From contig DDWS01000046.1 of the NCBI GenBank assembly GCA_002347685.1, positions 126,817 to 190,816 on the forward strand: DNA of 64,000 bases, written 5' to 3'. The translations under genes and the position numbers were made by a program. Below, one piece after another: positions 26,226 through 34,045 of this stretch. Each line of letters opens with the position of its first letter. The stretch's first letter is position 1. The stretch comes from Syntrophaceae bacterium UBA2280 (GTDB lineage Bacteria > Desulfobacterota > Syntrophia > Syntrophales > Smithellaceae). The notes beneath the pieces are model-generated. The model made no database searches and was not told where the DNA came from. It saw nothing but the letters and a program-made list of their open reading frames with translations.

Positions 26226-26615
26226 TTAGCCGATCAGTTTATTTACACGCAAAAGAAGTTCGGATGCAGGAACAGGCTTGGCCACATAATCGTCTGCCTG
26301 AAGGTATTCACCATCTGTTTCCGGAGAAAATTTAAATCCCGTTTTGTCGGTAACGGCGGTGACCATCAGAATGGGTATGTTCTTGAATTTCTCATCATGC
26401 TTCAAATTATAACACAAATCAAATCCATCCGTGTGTTTGTCCATCATGACGTCCAGAACAATTAATGCCGGCCTGTCGGTTTCGATTGATTTCCGGCCAT
26501 CTGTTACGTTCAGGACATGATGTACCTGGAAACCCTTATTTCCCAAAATAATTTTGAGCGCTTCGCCATAGTCTTGATCATCATCAATAATCAGTATCTT
26601 CTTTTTCTCCAACAT
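26226..26615 (-). CDS. Stand-alone response-regulator receiver
   Basis: A 129-residue CheY-like protein (IIDDDQD at the start, Asp in LIVLDVMMDKHTDG, Lys in VAKPVP). No output domain. GGAGG precedes the ATG and it is 35 bases behind the sulfhydrogenase beta-like gene, so the formate dehydrogenase operon probably extends into signalling genes. It differs in sequence from the other receiver at 21.9 kb. Confidence 0.87.
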   Translation of the reverse strand: MLEKKKILIIDDDQDYGEALKIILGNKGFQVHHVLNVTDGRKSIETDRPALIVLDVMMDKHTDGFDLCYNLKHDEKFKNIPILMVTAVTDKTGFKFSPETDGEYLQADDYVAKPVPASELLLRVNKLIG

Positions 26616-26650
26616 GGTGACCTCCGTTAGTGGATAAGTTGACGGCCGAT

Positions 26651-27667
26651 TTATGATTCAGCAATCGCTTTTACAACCTCAAGCGTTCCAATGTGTACGG
26701 GGCAGTAATCGGAACAGCGCCCGCAGCCGACACAGCCGCATAAGCTTCCCTGGATATCAATTTCATTGTAATGAAGCAGTTTATGCTCATGACGCCTTTT
26801 GAGCCTTAAAGCCTGGCTGGCTCTGGGATTATGGCCGGACGCCTCTTTCGTAAAACCGCCGTAGAGACAAGCATCCCAAATCCTCGCGCGAAGGCCGTTA
26901 CCCGGAGAAAACTGATGATCGTAGACACTGAAACAGGTGCAGGTAGGACACACAAAAGCGCAGCCGCCGCAGGTAATGCACTTCTGACCGAAGCTGTCCC
27001 AGATTTTTTCATCGGCTTTATCATCCTTTAGTTTTTTCATGGCTTTCGCAACCGACTTCACTTCAGGCAGGTGTCGGAGGGCCTTCTTTTGAAATTTCGC
27101 TATTTGCTGTTCAGCATGGGTGTCATCGATATCGGTAAGCGGAATGGCCGACAGCAAGGCTTCGCCTCCGGGTGTACCAATCTCAATCAGGAAGGTATCG
27201 CCCACGTCGTAGAACTGCAAATCAAAACCTTTTCGCGCGAATGGTCCACTATGAGTCGTGGTACAAAAACAGGTTTCATTCTGCGGGCCGGGGCAGGCCA
27301 TGACAATCGTCATCCCCATGTTGCGCTTTGCGGAATAATAAATATCTTTCTGATCACGAGACATAAAACTTGTTGCCTGAAGAATTCCCATCATGTCACA
27401 GGCGCGAATTCCAAATATAAGCGTGTTTTTCGACGATACGACTTCCCGGTATTCGTTATTTTCAACTTTAAAGGTAATCTCGGAATGGGGAAAAAACACA
27501 GCCTTGGGGGAAAGCGGCGGCTTTTTGTAGTCAAGCGTAAATGTCTTTTCCCGAAACGTATCGAAGATACAGTCGCCCGGATCCGTCTGGGTGGGACACA
27601 AAACATCATGTTTTTGAGCCCAGATCGTCAGGGTCTCAATGAGGTCTTTTTTGGCCAATGTCTTCAT
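26651..27667 (-). CDS. 4Fe-4S electron-transfer subunit, sulfhydrogenase beta / FloxB type
   Basis: A 338-residue iron-sulfur protein of the HydB/AsrA/FloxB kind. The N-terminal 200 residues form the domain shared with anaerobic sulfite reductase subunit A, including FGIRACDMMGI. Two C-terminal [4Fe-4S] motifs follow: CITCGGCAFVCPTC and CVGCGRCSDYCP. It passes electrons between a flavin subunit and an Fe-S partner. Its ATG overlaps the fdhA2 stop (ATGA) and has AGGAGG upstream. With the gamma-like subunit and FdhA2 it would make a soluble heterotrimer, possibly NAD(P)H- or heterodisulfide-reductase-linked. Confidence 0.85.
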   Translation of the reverse strand: MKTLAKKDLIETLTIWAQKHDVLCPTQTDPGDCIFDTFREKTFTLDYKKPPLSPKAVFFPHSEITFKVENNEYREVVSSKNTLIFGIRACDMMGILQATSFMSRDQKDIYYSAKRNMGMTIVMACPGPQNETCFCTTTHSGPFARKGFDLQFYDVGDTFLIEIGTPGGEALLSAIPLTDIDDTHAEQQIAKFQKKALRHLPEVKSVAKAMKKLKDDKADEKIWDSFGQKCITCGGCAFVCPTCTCFSVYDHQFSPGNGLRARIWDACLYGGFTKEASGHNPRASQALRLKRRHEHKLLHYNEIDIQGSLCGCVGCGRCSDYCPVHIGTLEVVKAIAES

Positions 27668-29700
27668 ACGCACCTCCTGATTTTCACGGCACATCCTTTG
27701 TATTCTGGAATCTTGGCAACAGGATCATACGCCGAGTTGGTCAACAGGTTGATGGGAGCTTCGTGAAAATGGAAGGTAGAAAATACCACGCTTTGCGGAA
27801 CCCTTTTGGTTATCTCCGCCTTGAGTCTTACGGCCCCCCGGCGGGAAGTCACCTCAACCACGTCATTGTTTCTTATCCCCATTTTTTTGGCATCATCCGG
27901 ATGAATTTCCAGGAGCGCCTCCGGCGCTTCTCTTTCCAGAATACTGATGCGGCGGGTCATGGTTCCGGTATGGTAGTGATAATAGATGCGTCCCGTGGTG
28001 AGCATAAAATCGTACTCTTCATCAGGCATCTCCGCAACCGGCTTGAATTCACACGGCAGAAATGTTCCCAACCCTTTGCTGAATTTATCTTTATGTAAAA
28101 CCGGTGTTCCCGGATGTTCCACATTGGGACACGGCCACTGAAGTCCATAGCCGCCGGCCAACCTCTCATGCGTGATGCCCGCGTAGGAAGGCGTCACGGC
28201 ATTAATCTCCTTCATGATGTCGGCCGGTGATGAATAATTCATCGGATATCCGGCAAGCGTGCTCAGTTCACAAATAATCCGCCAGTCCGGGCGGGCTTCT
28301 CCCGGAGGAGATATGGCCTTTCCCGACAATTGTACCCTTCTTTCCGTGTTCGTGTAAGTGCCCTCCTTTTCGGCAAATGAAGCGGCTGGAAGAACAACGT
28401 CGGCCTTAACAGCCGTCTCTGAAAGAAACATATCCTGCACAACAAGAAAATCCAGATTGGACAGGGCCTGTTCGATATGGGATGTATCCGGGTCACTCAT
28501 CAGGGGATTTTCTCCCATAACGAAGAGAGCTTTAAGCTCACCTTTTTGCGCCGCGATCATCATATCGGTGATGGTCAGGCCCACCTTGTCGTCCAGCGCC
28601 GCCACGCCCCAGGCGTCCTCAAATTTCTTTTTCGCAGCAGCATCGATCACAGGTTGATAACCACTGTATACATTCGGCAAGCCTCCCATGTCACAGGCGC
28701 CCTGGACATTGCTTTGTCCGCGCAGGGGATTGACCCCCGTTGCCGGCCTGCCCAGATGGCCGGTCAGCATGGCCAGGTTGGCGCAAGATTTTACATTATC
28801 CACGCCCGTCGTATGCTGGGTGATGCCCATGGCATAAGCCAGCATGGCCTTGTCCGCTTTAGCATACATGTTCGCCGCCTTTTTAAGATCGCGGCTTGCG
28901 ACACCGGAAATCTTTTCCACCACGTGCGGCGGATATTTTCTGACGATCTCCTTTAATTGCTCAAATCCTTCCGTTCTTGTTTCGACAAATTCCTTATCGT
29001 AGAGCTCTTCTTCTATAATGATGTTCATGATGCCATTGAGCACAGCTACGTCCGTACCGATATTCTGGCGCAGATGCAGATCGGCGAACTCAGCCAGTGG
29101 TATCTCTCTGGGATCAATCAATAGCAGTTTTGCTCCTCTTTTGACGGCATTGATGATGCGCGATCCGATCAGAGGATGCTGCGCTGTGGTGTTAGAACCC
29201 GTTACCAGAAAAAGATCGGCATCGTCAAAATCGTTAATCGAGTTTGTCATTGCTCCGGAACCGAATGTTGCGGCCAGACCGACCACGGTGGAGCTGTGTC
29301 AAAGCCTTGCACAGTGATCCACATTGTTTGTGCCGAATGTCGCCCGTGCCATTTTCATAAAGAGATAGTTTTCTTCATTGGTGACTTTGGCGGAGGCGAG
29401 AAAAGCCAGAGCACGAGGGCCGAATTGTTTCTTGATGTCCAATAATCTGTCCGCAACAAGCTTCAATGCCTCGTCCCATGTGCTCTCGACTTGCTCTCCA
29501 TGCTTCCGGATCAGCGGCTTGGTCAGCCTTTCCGGAGAGTGTATAAATTCGTGCGCGTTCCATCCTTTTACACACAGCATGCCTTTATTGACCGGGTTTG
29601 ACGGGCTGGGTTCTATGCCTGTCACCCTGTCTCTCTCGGATAAAAGATAGAAGCTGCATCCACATCCGCAAAATGGACATACGGTTCGCGTCCTGGTCAT
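27664..29700 (-). CDS. fdhA: Formate dehydrogenase catalytic subunit, selenocysteine-containing, short form
   Basis: Second formate dehydrogenase, 678 residues when the TGA at 29299-29301 is read as selenocysteine (residue 134, CARL-U-HSS). It begins directly with the molybdopterin-domain [4Fe-4S] (CPFCGCGC at 8-15) and lacks the NuoG-like N-terminus of FdhA1; otherwise the two are clear paralogues through the whole Mo domain (ATFGSGAMTNSI, NVQGACDMGGLPNVY, VGENPL-type and YHYHTGTMT segments). The gene lies between sulfhydrogenase gamma-like (2-base gap) and beta-like (4-base overlap) genes, which probably supply the electron path that FdhA1 carries in its own N-terminus. Expression is likely from the sigma54 promoter at 30.6 kb. 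Confidence 0.93.
29272..29301 (-). promoter_or_regulatory. SECIS element in fdhA2
   Basis: Leftward: UGA (29301-29299), 18 bases, then GGTC-GGTCT-GGCC (29284-29272) with GGTCT as apical loop. Loop and spacing are the same as in fdhA1 although the stem bases differ, including a G-U pair. Confidence 0.85.
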
Positions 29701-29702
29701 GA

Positions 29703-30545
29703 TTAAATTGCCTCCTTCATCTTCTCGATCTCTGTAAAGGGGAAAACAGGTCCGTCAATGCAGCAATACTTATCTCCAAAAGCGCAGTGACCACATTTTC
29801 CGACGCCGCACTTCATCATCCTTTCCAGCGACATAAAGATGTGTTCTCTGGGAAAATTTAAGCTCAGAAGCTTCTGCAAAACAAAACGATACATAATGGG
29901 AGGGCCGCACAGCACCACCTGGGTTGCAAAGGGAAAGAGAACAGCTCTATCAAATAATCCCGTCACCACACCTACATATTGTTTCCAGATTCCTTCGTCA
30001 TCGCGGTCCACGCTGTAATGATACTGGATGTCATCGCGGTCGAAAAAACTCAGCAGTTCATACTTGAACAGGACGTTTTCGGGATTATTGGTGCCGTACA
30101 TCAGGATGATATCATCAAACTCCTTCCTTTTGTCCAGAGCATAGAGCAAGAGAGAACGCAGCGGGGCAAGCCCCAGACCGCCGGCAACAAAAAGCAGTTT
30201 CTGCCCCTTGAGTTGCTCCACGGGAAATCCTCTTCCATAGGGGCCACGGATGTGAAAGGTGGAACCTTTGCCCATTTCGAAAAGGGCATCTGTCACTTTG
30301 CCCGTGCGCCTGACACAAATTTCGAGTGTATCAGGCCTCGTTGGCGGGGAGGATATGCTGATGGGCGCTTCTCCCTTACCGAAGATGGATACTTCAATGA
30401 ACTGTCCCGGCTGATGACCAAAGCTTTCCCATGTCCCTCCATCTTCCAACTTCAGTTGAAATAACCTGTGATCTTTGATTTGTGGCAAAGAACGGATTAT
30501 AGAAACAGGTCGAAGATCATAGATATTACCGCAATCACCGCCCAT
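29703..30545 (-). CDS. FAD/NAD(P)-binding electron-transfer subunit, sulfhydrogenase gamma / FloxA type
   Basis: A 280-residue ferredoxin-NADP reductase-like subunit. The FAD domain holds the PGQFIEVS and APISISSPP motifs, the NAD(P) domain has VAGGLGLAPLRSLL and CGPPIMYRFV, and the C-terminus has a [2Fe-2S] motif CGVGKCGHC with a further CC downstream. These match HydG of sulfhydrogenase, AsrB, PyrK and FloxA. It would connect pyridine nucleotide to the beta-like Fe-S protein and FdhA2. ATG at 30545 is chosen because AGGAGGT precedes it; an upstream extension is rich in unlikely sequence and crosses the sigma54 promoter. Confidence 0.87.
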   Translation of the reverse strand: MGGDCGNIYDLRPVSIIRSLPQIKDHRLFQLKLEDGGTWESFGHQPGQFIEVSIFGKGEAPISISSPPTRPDTLEICVRRTGKVTDALFEMGKGSTFHIRGPYGRGFPVEQLKGQKLLFVAGGLGLAPLRSLLLYALDKRKEFDDIILMYGTNNPENVLFKYELLSFFDRDDIQYHYSVDRDDEGIWKQYVGVVTGLFDRAVLFPFATQVVLCGPPIMYRFVLQKLLSLNFPREHIFMSLERMMKCGVGKCGHCAFGDKYCCIDGPVFPFTEIEKMKEAI

Positions 30546-30595
30546 AGCTCTACCTCCTTCATTCCGAGGATTCTTGATATGACTATTCAGAAACA

Positions 30596-30610
30596 GCAAG
30601 TTTAATACCA
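30596..30610 (-). promoter_or_regulatory. Sigma54 (-24/-12) promoter of the fdhA2 operon
   Basis: Read leftwards, TGGTATTAAACTTGC has GG and GC 10 bases apart, as required; preceded by T and followed by T (TTGGTAT...TTGCT). Transcription would start about 40 bases before the ATG at 30545. Confidence 0.72.
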
Positions 30611-30673
30611 AAAGGAGATCCACTTGATATAACGACGATATTGGGAATACAACATGATGTATTATGAATGGAT

Positions 30674-30709
30674 GGGGCAGGATACCCCGACTTCGGGGTA
30701 ATATTACCC
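30674..30709. promoter_or_regulatory. Tandem enhancer-like sites upstream of the fdhA2 operon
   Basis: GGGGCAGGATACCCC (30674-30688) and GGGGTAATATTACCC (30695-30709) start 21 bp apart, two helical turns. The nearest is 64 bp upstream of the sigma54 promoter. The stretch between them is also a perfect inverted repeat (TACCCCGA-CT-TCGGGGTA, 30683-30700). Dyads on one DNA face at this distance are typical for NtrC-family activators. Confidence 0.65.
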
Positions 30710-30846
30710 TTCTTTCTATATGGCTCCTGGTTTTCTCAATCAAGCTCTGTCAAGATATTTTTTTTTACGGCCTCCGGCGTAATATTTCCGCATACGAGTA
30801 TAAGATAGGATAGGATAGAAAAACAGTTCCGTACACATTCTAATCC

Positions 30847-30875
30847 TTGACATGGTCACCCATCGTTTGTTATTG
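30847..30875 (+). promoter_or_regulatory. Possible promoter of the riboswitch-dynamin transcript
   Basis: TTGACA at 30847-30852 and a weak TTATTG/TATTGA 17-18 bases on. The start would fall near 30882, a few bases before the riboswitch, which supports it despite the poor -10. Confidence 0.5.
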
Positions 30876-30888
30876 AATATATTATTCA

Positions 30889-30958
30889 GGCGATGGGGTT
30901 CGCCTTTAACCGCACACATTGCTGATAACTCCTACGACCTATCTTAGAACCGTGGGAG
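30889..30958 (+). promoter_or_regulatory. Fluoride riboswitch (crcB motif) controlling the dynamin-like GTPase
   Basis: The aptamer core GGCGATGGGGTTCGCC (30889-30904), AACCGC (30908-30913) and GCTGATAACTCCTAC (30921-30935) match the crcB-motif consensus. GGGGTT can pair with AACTCC to form the pseudoknot (one G-U). CTCCTAC (30929-30935) can instead pair with GTGGGAG (30952-30958), the ribosome binding site of the GTG start at 30965 (7 bp, one G-U). Fluoride binding would therefore release the ribosome site: a translational ON switch. Confidence 0.9.
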
Positions 30959-30964
30959 CTCTAT

Positions 30965-32635
30965 GTGACATCATCAAATCCAATGCCCATCAATCAAATC
31001 CGAGAATTGCTCGATCTTCTGTCATCAACTGTGAACAGTTTTTCCATGGTATCTCTTGAAAAGCAACTGGCTGCCGCGCAGGATTTGCTTTTGGAAAATC
31101 CACCCATCGATGTGGCAGTTCTGGGACAGTTCAAGGCCGGAAAGAGTTCTTTTCTCAACAGCTTGCTCGGTCAGAACGTTTTGCCTGTCGGCGCTATTCC
31201 GGTCACCACCGCTGTTACCCGCCTGCAATATGGAGAACGTGAGCGTGCGCTGGTTCGTCATTTTAATGGGCACACCACGAAAGCGAAAGTGCCTCTGGCC
31301 GATATTGCAGAGTTTACCTCGGAGACCAGGAATCCCGGCAATGAGAAAAACGTCGCGATTGTGGACATTGAATTGCCGGCTATGGGAAAATATCCCGGCT
31401 TGCGATTGGTCGATACACCCGGACTAGGCAGTGTTTACAAATATCACCAGTCGGCGTCGGAAAATTGGCTTCCATCGGTCGGCACAGCCCTTTTGGCCGT
31501 AAGCTCCGACAGGCCCTTGTCGGAAAATGACCTGGAGCTGATTCGTGAACTAACCAGCCACACTCCAAACATTATTATTTTGTTGACCAAGGCCGATTTG
31601 CTTTCACCGGAACAGCAACAGGAAGTCATCTCGTTTTTTCAGCAGACCCTCCAGCGGGAGCTCCACCGGACGCTTCCGGTCTATCTTTATTCAACGAAAA
31701 GCGGAACCGAAGACTATAAACAGCTTATTGAACAAGACATTTTCCAGACCACTTGTACCAACCGGGATGATGAATTTTTAAGAATTCTGCGTTATAAGAC
31801 TCGTTCGCTGTCACAAAGCACACTGAGCTATCTGAGTATTGCGCTGCGTTCATCTTTGCAGGCTGACTTGAATCGGGACAATCTGCGTGGGCAAATATTC
31901 AACGAAAAAATCAACGAAGATCTGATGAACGAGGAACTGGGCATCATCTCCCGTGAGCATCAACGGCAAACCCGCCCTCTAATTGAGGCTTATCTGGAAC
32001 CGTTTTTGCCGCCCCTGATTAAAAAAGTTAAAGCCAAACTCGAAAGAGACATGCCGTCCTGGCAGGGCAATCTCTGGAAACTATCCCGGCGCTATGAGGC
32101 ATGGGTATCTGAAACGCTCTCCGAGGAGATACGCGGCATTTCAAAAACCGAACACATCCATTTTCTAGGCACTCAGAAAAAAGCCCATGCGAGCTTTTCG
32201 AGAACGTTAGAGGTGTTTCGCAAATTTTTAGGCGACAATATTGAAAATGTGCTGGGCGTAAAGATGGCCGGGGTCGACTGGAAAATCGATGTGGTTGAAC
32301 CCGATCACCCGGACATTGCCTTCACCAAATCTTTTGATGTTCATCTGGATCTGCTCTGGTTTCTGATTCCCCTGTTTGTATTCCGGCGGATCTTCGAACG
32401 GCATTTTATGAAAGGCTTGCCGAAAGAAGTCGGAATCAATCTGTCACGTCTGGCCTATCAATGGGAAAAAAGTGTGAATAACGCCATCGATGCAATGCGC
32501 ATCCAGGCGACCGGCTATATCCATGAAGAACTCGCGACTATCGAAGCCCTGCTTTCACGGACACAGGGGCAGACGGATGACATTAAACAACTGATCGCTC
32601 GGATTGAAAAGTTAACGGATGATTTATCAAAATAG
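30965..32635 (+). CDS. Dynamin-like GTPase under fluoride riboswitch control
   Basis: A 556-residue bacterial dynamin-family protein. GTPase motifs are G1 GQFKAGKSS (54-62), G2 TT (81-82), G3 DTPG (150-153) and G4 TKAD (208-211). A helical, charged stalk-like region follows. A hydrophobic stretch near residues 458-472 (LDLLWFLIPLFVF) is a probable membrane paddle, followed by a helical C-terminus. GTG at 30965 has GGGAG 6 bases upstream, exactly the sequence captured by the riboswitch; an in-frame ATG at 30983 lacks a ribosome site. Bacterial dynamins remodel or repair membranes. The fluoride link suggests a role in surviving fluoride, perhaps membrane protection, but none is known to me. It stands alone between the fdh operon (divergent) and the antiporter. 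Confidence 0.88.
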   Translation: MTSSNPMPINQIRELLDLLSSTVNSFSMVSLEKQLAAAQDLLLENPPIDVAVLGQFKAGKSSFLNSLLGQNVLPVGAIPVTTAVTRLQYGERERALVRHFNGHTTKAKVPLADIAEFTSETRNPGNEKNVAIVDIELPAMGKYPGLRLVDTPGLGSVYKYHQSASENWLPSVGTALLAVSSDRPLSENDLELIRELTSHTPNIIILLTKADLLSPEQQQEVISFFQQTLQRELHRTLPVYLYSTKSGTEDYKQLIEQDIFQTTCTNRDDEFLRILRYKTRSLSQSTLSYLSIALRSSLQADLNRDNLRGQIFNEKINEDLMNEELGIISREHQRQTRPLIEAYLEPFLPPLIKKVKAKLERDMPSWQGNLWKLSRRYEAWVSETLSEEIRGISKTEHIHFLGTQKKAHASFSRTLEVFRKFLGDNIENVLGVKMAGVDWKIDVVEPDHPDIAFTKSFDVHLDLLWFLIPLFVFRRIFERHFMKGLPKEVGINLSRLAYQWEKSVNNAIDAMRIQATGYIHEELATIEALLSRTQGQTDDIKQLIARIEKLTDDLSK

Positions 32636-32701
32636 GACATACTCTTTTTCTAAAGAAAGAGTGGTGCACTTTGAACTGGAATTCACCATTTATATTCGAT
32701 C

Positions 32702-32730
32702 TTGACAAGCACGTCTTGCTTTGATTAAAA
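32702..32730 (+). promoter_or_regulatory. Possible promoter of the riboswitch-antiporter transcript
   Basis: TTGACA at 32702-32707 and TTAAAA at 32725-32730 with a 17-base spacer, about 37 bases before the aptamer. Just upstream, 32640-32661 forms an ACTCTTT/AAAGAGT hairpin after the GTPase gene, without a T run. Confidence 0.5.
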
Positions 32731-32766
32731 GGTCACGCCGTTTAAGCATGTAACCTTAATCGCGCG

Positions 32767-32834
32767 GGCGATGGAGTTCGCCTTTAACCGCCTTTGCAGC
32801 TGATGACTCCTGAAAATGAATCTAAGGAGTCATC
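32767..32834 (+). promoter_or_regulatory. Fluoride riboswitch (crcB motif) controlling the CPA2 antiporter
   Basis: Aptamer core GGCGATGGAGTTCGCC (from 32767), AACCGC and GCTGATGACTCCTG (from 32799). The pseudoknot would pair GGAGTT with GACTCC. The expression platform is explicit: GATGACTCCT (32802-32811) is perfectly complementary over 10 bp to AGGAGTCATC (32825-32834), which contains the AAGGAG ribosome site of the ATG at 32837. Ligand binding should free the ribosome site. Confidence 0.93.
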
Positions 32835-32836
32835 AT

Positions 32837-34039
32837 ATGGAAACGATCTATCTCGTCGCCGCGTTCTGGTTCTTTGCCGCCGTCTTATCCACTGTTTTAG
32901 CCAATCGCCTGAAAATCTCCATCGCGCTGATGGAAATCATGGTCGGCGCCATCGTTGGCTTTGCGGCCTTCCAGCTCGGCTATTTCGACAACCTCTCACT
33001 CAACGCTGAATGGATGAAATTCTGCACCGGCCTCGGTGCTATTCTGCTGACGTTTCTTGCGGGCGCGGAGCTTAACCCCGACGCCATGAAAGCAAAAATA
33101 AAGGAAGTCTCCATCATCGGCATGATTGGCTTTTCCGCCCCGTTTATCGGCTGCTTTCTGATTGCCTATTACCTCATCGGCTGGAGTATGCAGGCAAGCC
33201 TGTTATGCGGTATCGCTTTATCCACCACCTCCATGGCCGTGGTTTACGCGGTTATGCTGGAATACGGATTCAATAAAACAGAATTCGGTAAGGGCATCCT
33301 GGGCGCGTGTTTCGTCAATGACCTGGGCACCGTCATCGCACTGGGACTTATTTTCGCGCCTTTCACTTATAAAACCGTCATATTCATTGCGGCGACAATC
33401 ATTCTGATGTTTACCTTGCGTCCAATGACGGATTACATCATCAAGCGTTTCGCATACAAAACGGCAGCCATCCGTGCCAAGTGGATCCTCTTCATCCTTC
33501 TGGCAATGGGTGTTCTTGCCGCTTGGTCAGGAAGTGAACCGGTCCTGCCGGCTTATATTCTGGGCATGGTTTTGGCCCGGACCATGGAGAAAGACGGCCA
33601 TTTTGTCAGACGTTTAAGAACATTAACTGTCGGCTTTTTGACCCCGCTGTATTTTCTCAGGGCCGGAGCACTTGTCTCTATCCCGGCGCTTCTGTCTGGT
33701 TCGGGTGTTTTTCTTCTACTTTTCGGCGGGAAGGTCGTCTCTAAGATATTTGGCTTATACCCGGCTATTCATCATTTCCGGGAGGATAAGAAAGAAAAGT
33801 GGTACTATACCTTGCTGATGAGCACGGGGCTGACGTTCGGAACCATCTCGGCGCTCTATGGCCTGTCCAATAATATTATTTCTCAGGAACAGTATTCGCT
33901 GATTGTCGGTGCCGTGATTGCAAGCGCCGTGATCCCGACGCTGATTGCCAATAAGTTCTTCCTGCCCGGTCATCTGCTGGAACCGCCTATACTGGATGAT
34001 CAGGTGCCGGATGAAAAAGATATTCACAATAAGTTGTAA
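32837..34039 (+). CDS. CPA2-type cation:proton antiporter, fluoride-responsive
   Basis: A 400-residue membrane protein with about 12 helices. It has the CPA2 features LLTFLAGAELNP (near residue 70), ALSTTSMAVVYAV and FVNDLGTVIALG, the last carrying the paired acidic residue of the ion site. No TrkA-N domain. ATG at 32837 is used because AAGGAG precedes it and because the riboswitch platform ends there. Na+/H+ antiporter genes are among the known fluoride-riboswitch targets, where they are thought to correct ion and pH balance or move fluoride. Transported ion cannot be read from sequence. Confidence 0.9.
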   Translation: METIYLVAAFWFFAAVLSTVLANRLKISIALMEIMVGAIVGFAAFQLGYFDNLSLNAEWMKFCTGLGAILLTFLAGAELNPDAMKAKIKEVSIIGMIGFSAPFIGCFLIAYYLIGWSMQASLLCGIALSTTSMAVVYAVMLEYGFNKTEFGKGILGACFVNDLGTVIALGLIFAPFTYKTVIFIAATIILMFTLRPMTDYIIKRFAYKTAAIRAKWILFILLAMGVLAAWSGSEPVLPAYILGMVLARTMEKDGHFVRRLRTLTVGFLTPLYFLRAGALVSIPALLSGSGVFLLLFGGKVVSKIFGLYPAIHHFREDKKEKWYYTLLMSTGLTFGTISALYGLSNNIISQEQYSLIVGAVIASAVIPTLIANKFFLPGHLLEPPILDDQVPDEKDIHNKL

Positions 34040-34045
34040 AACCGA

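Noticed and set aside
29299..29301. In-frame TGA splitting fdhA2
   Set aside because: Same reasons as for fdhA1; both copies have the CARL-U-HS context.
30546..30743. N-terminal extension of the FAD/NAD subunit upstream of 30545
   Set aside because: It would include the sigma54 promoter and dyads; the ATG at 30545 has an ideal ribosome site and matches family length.
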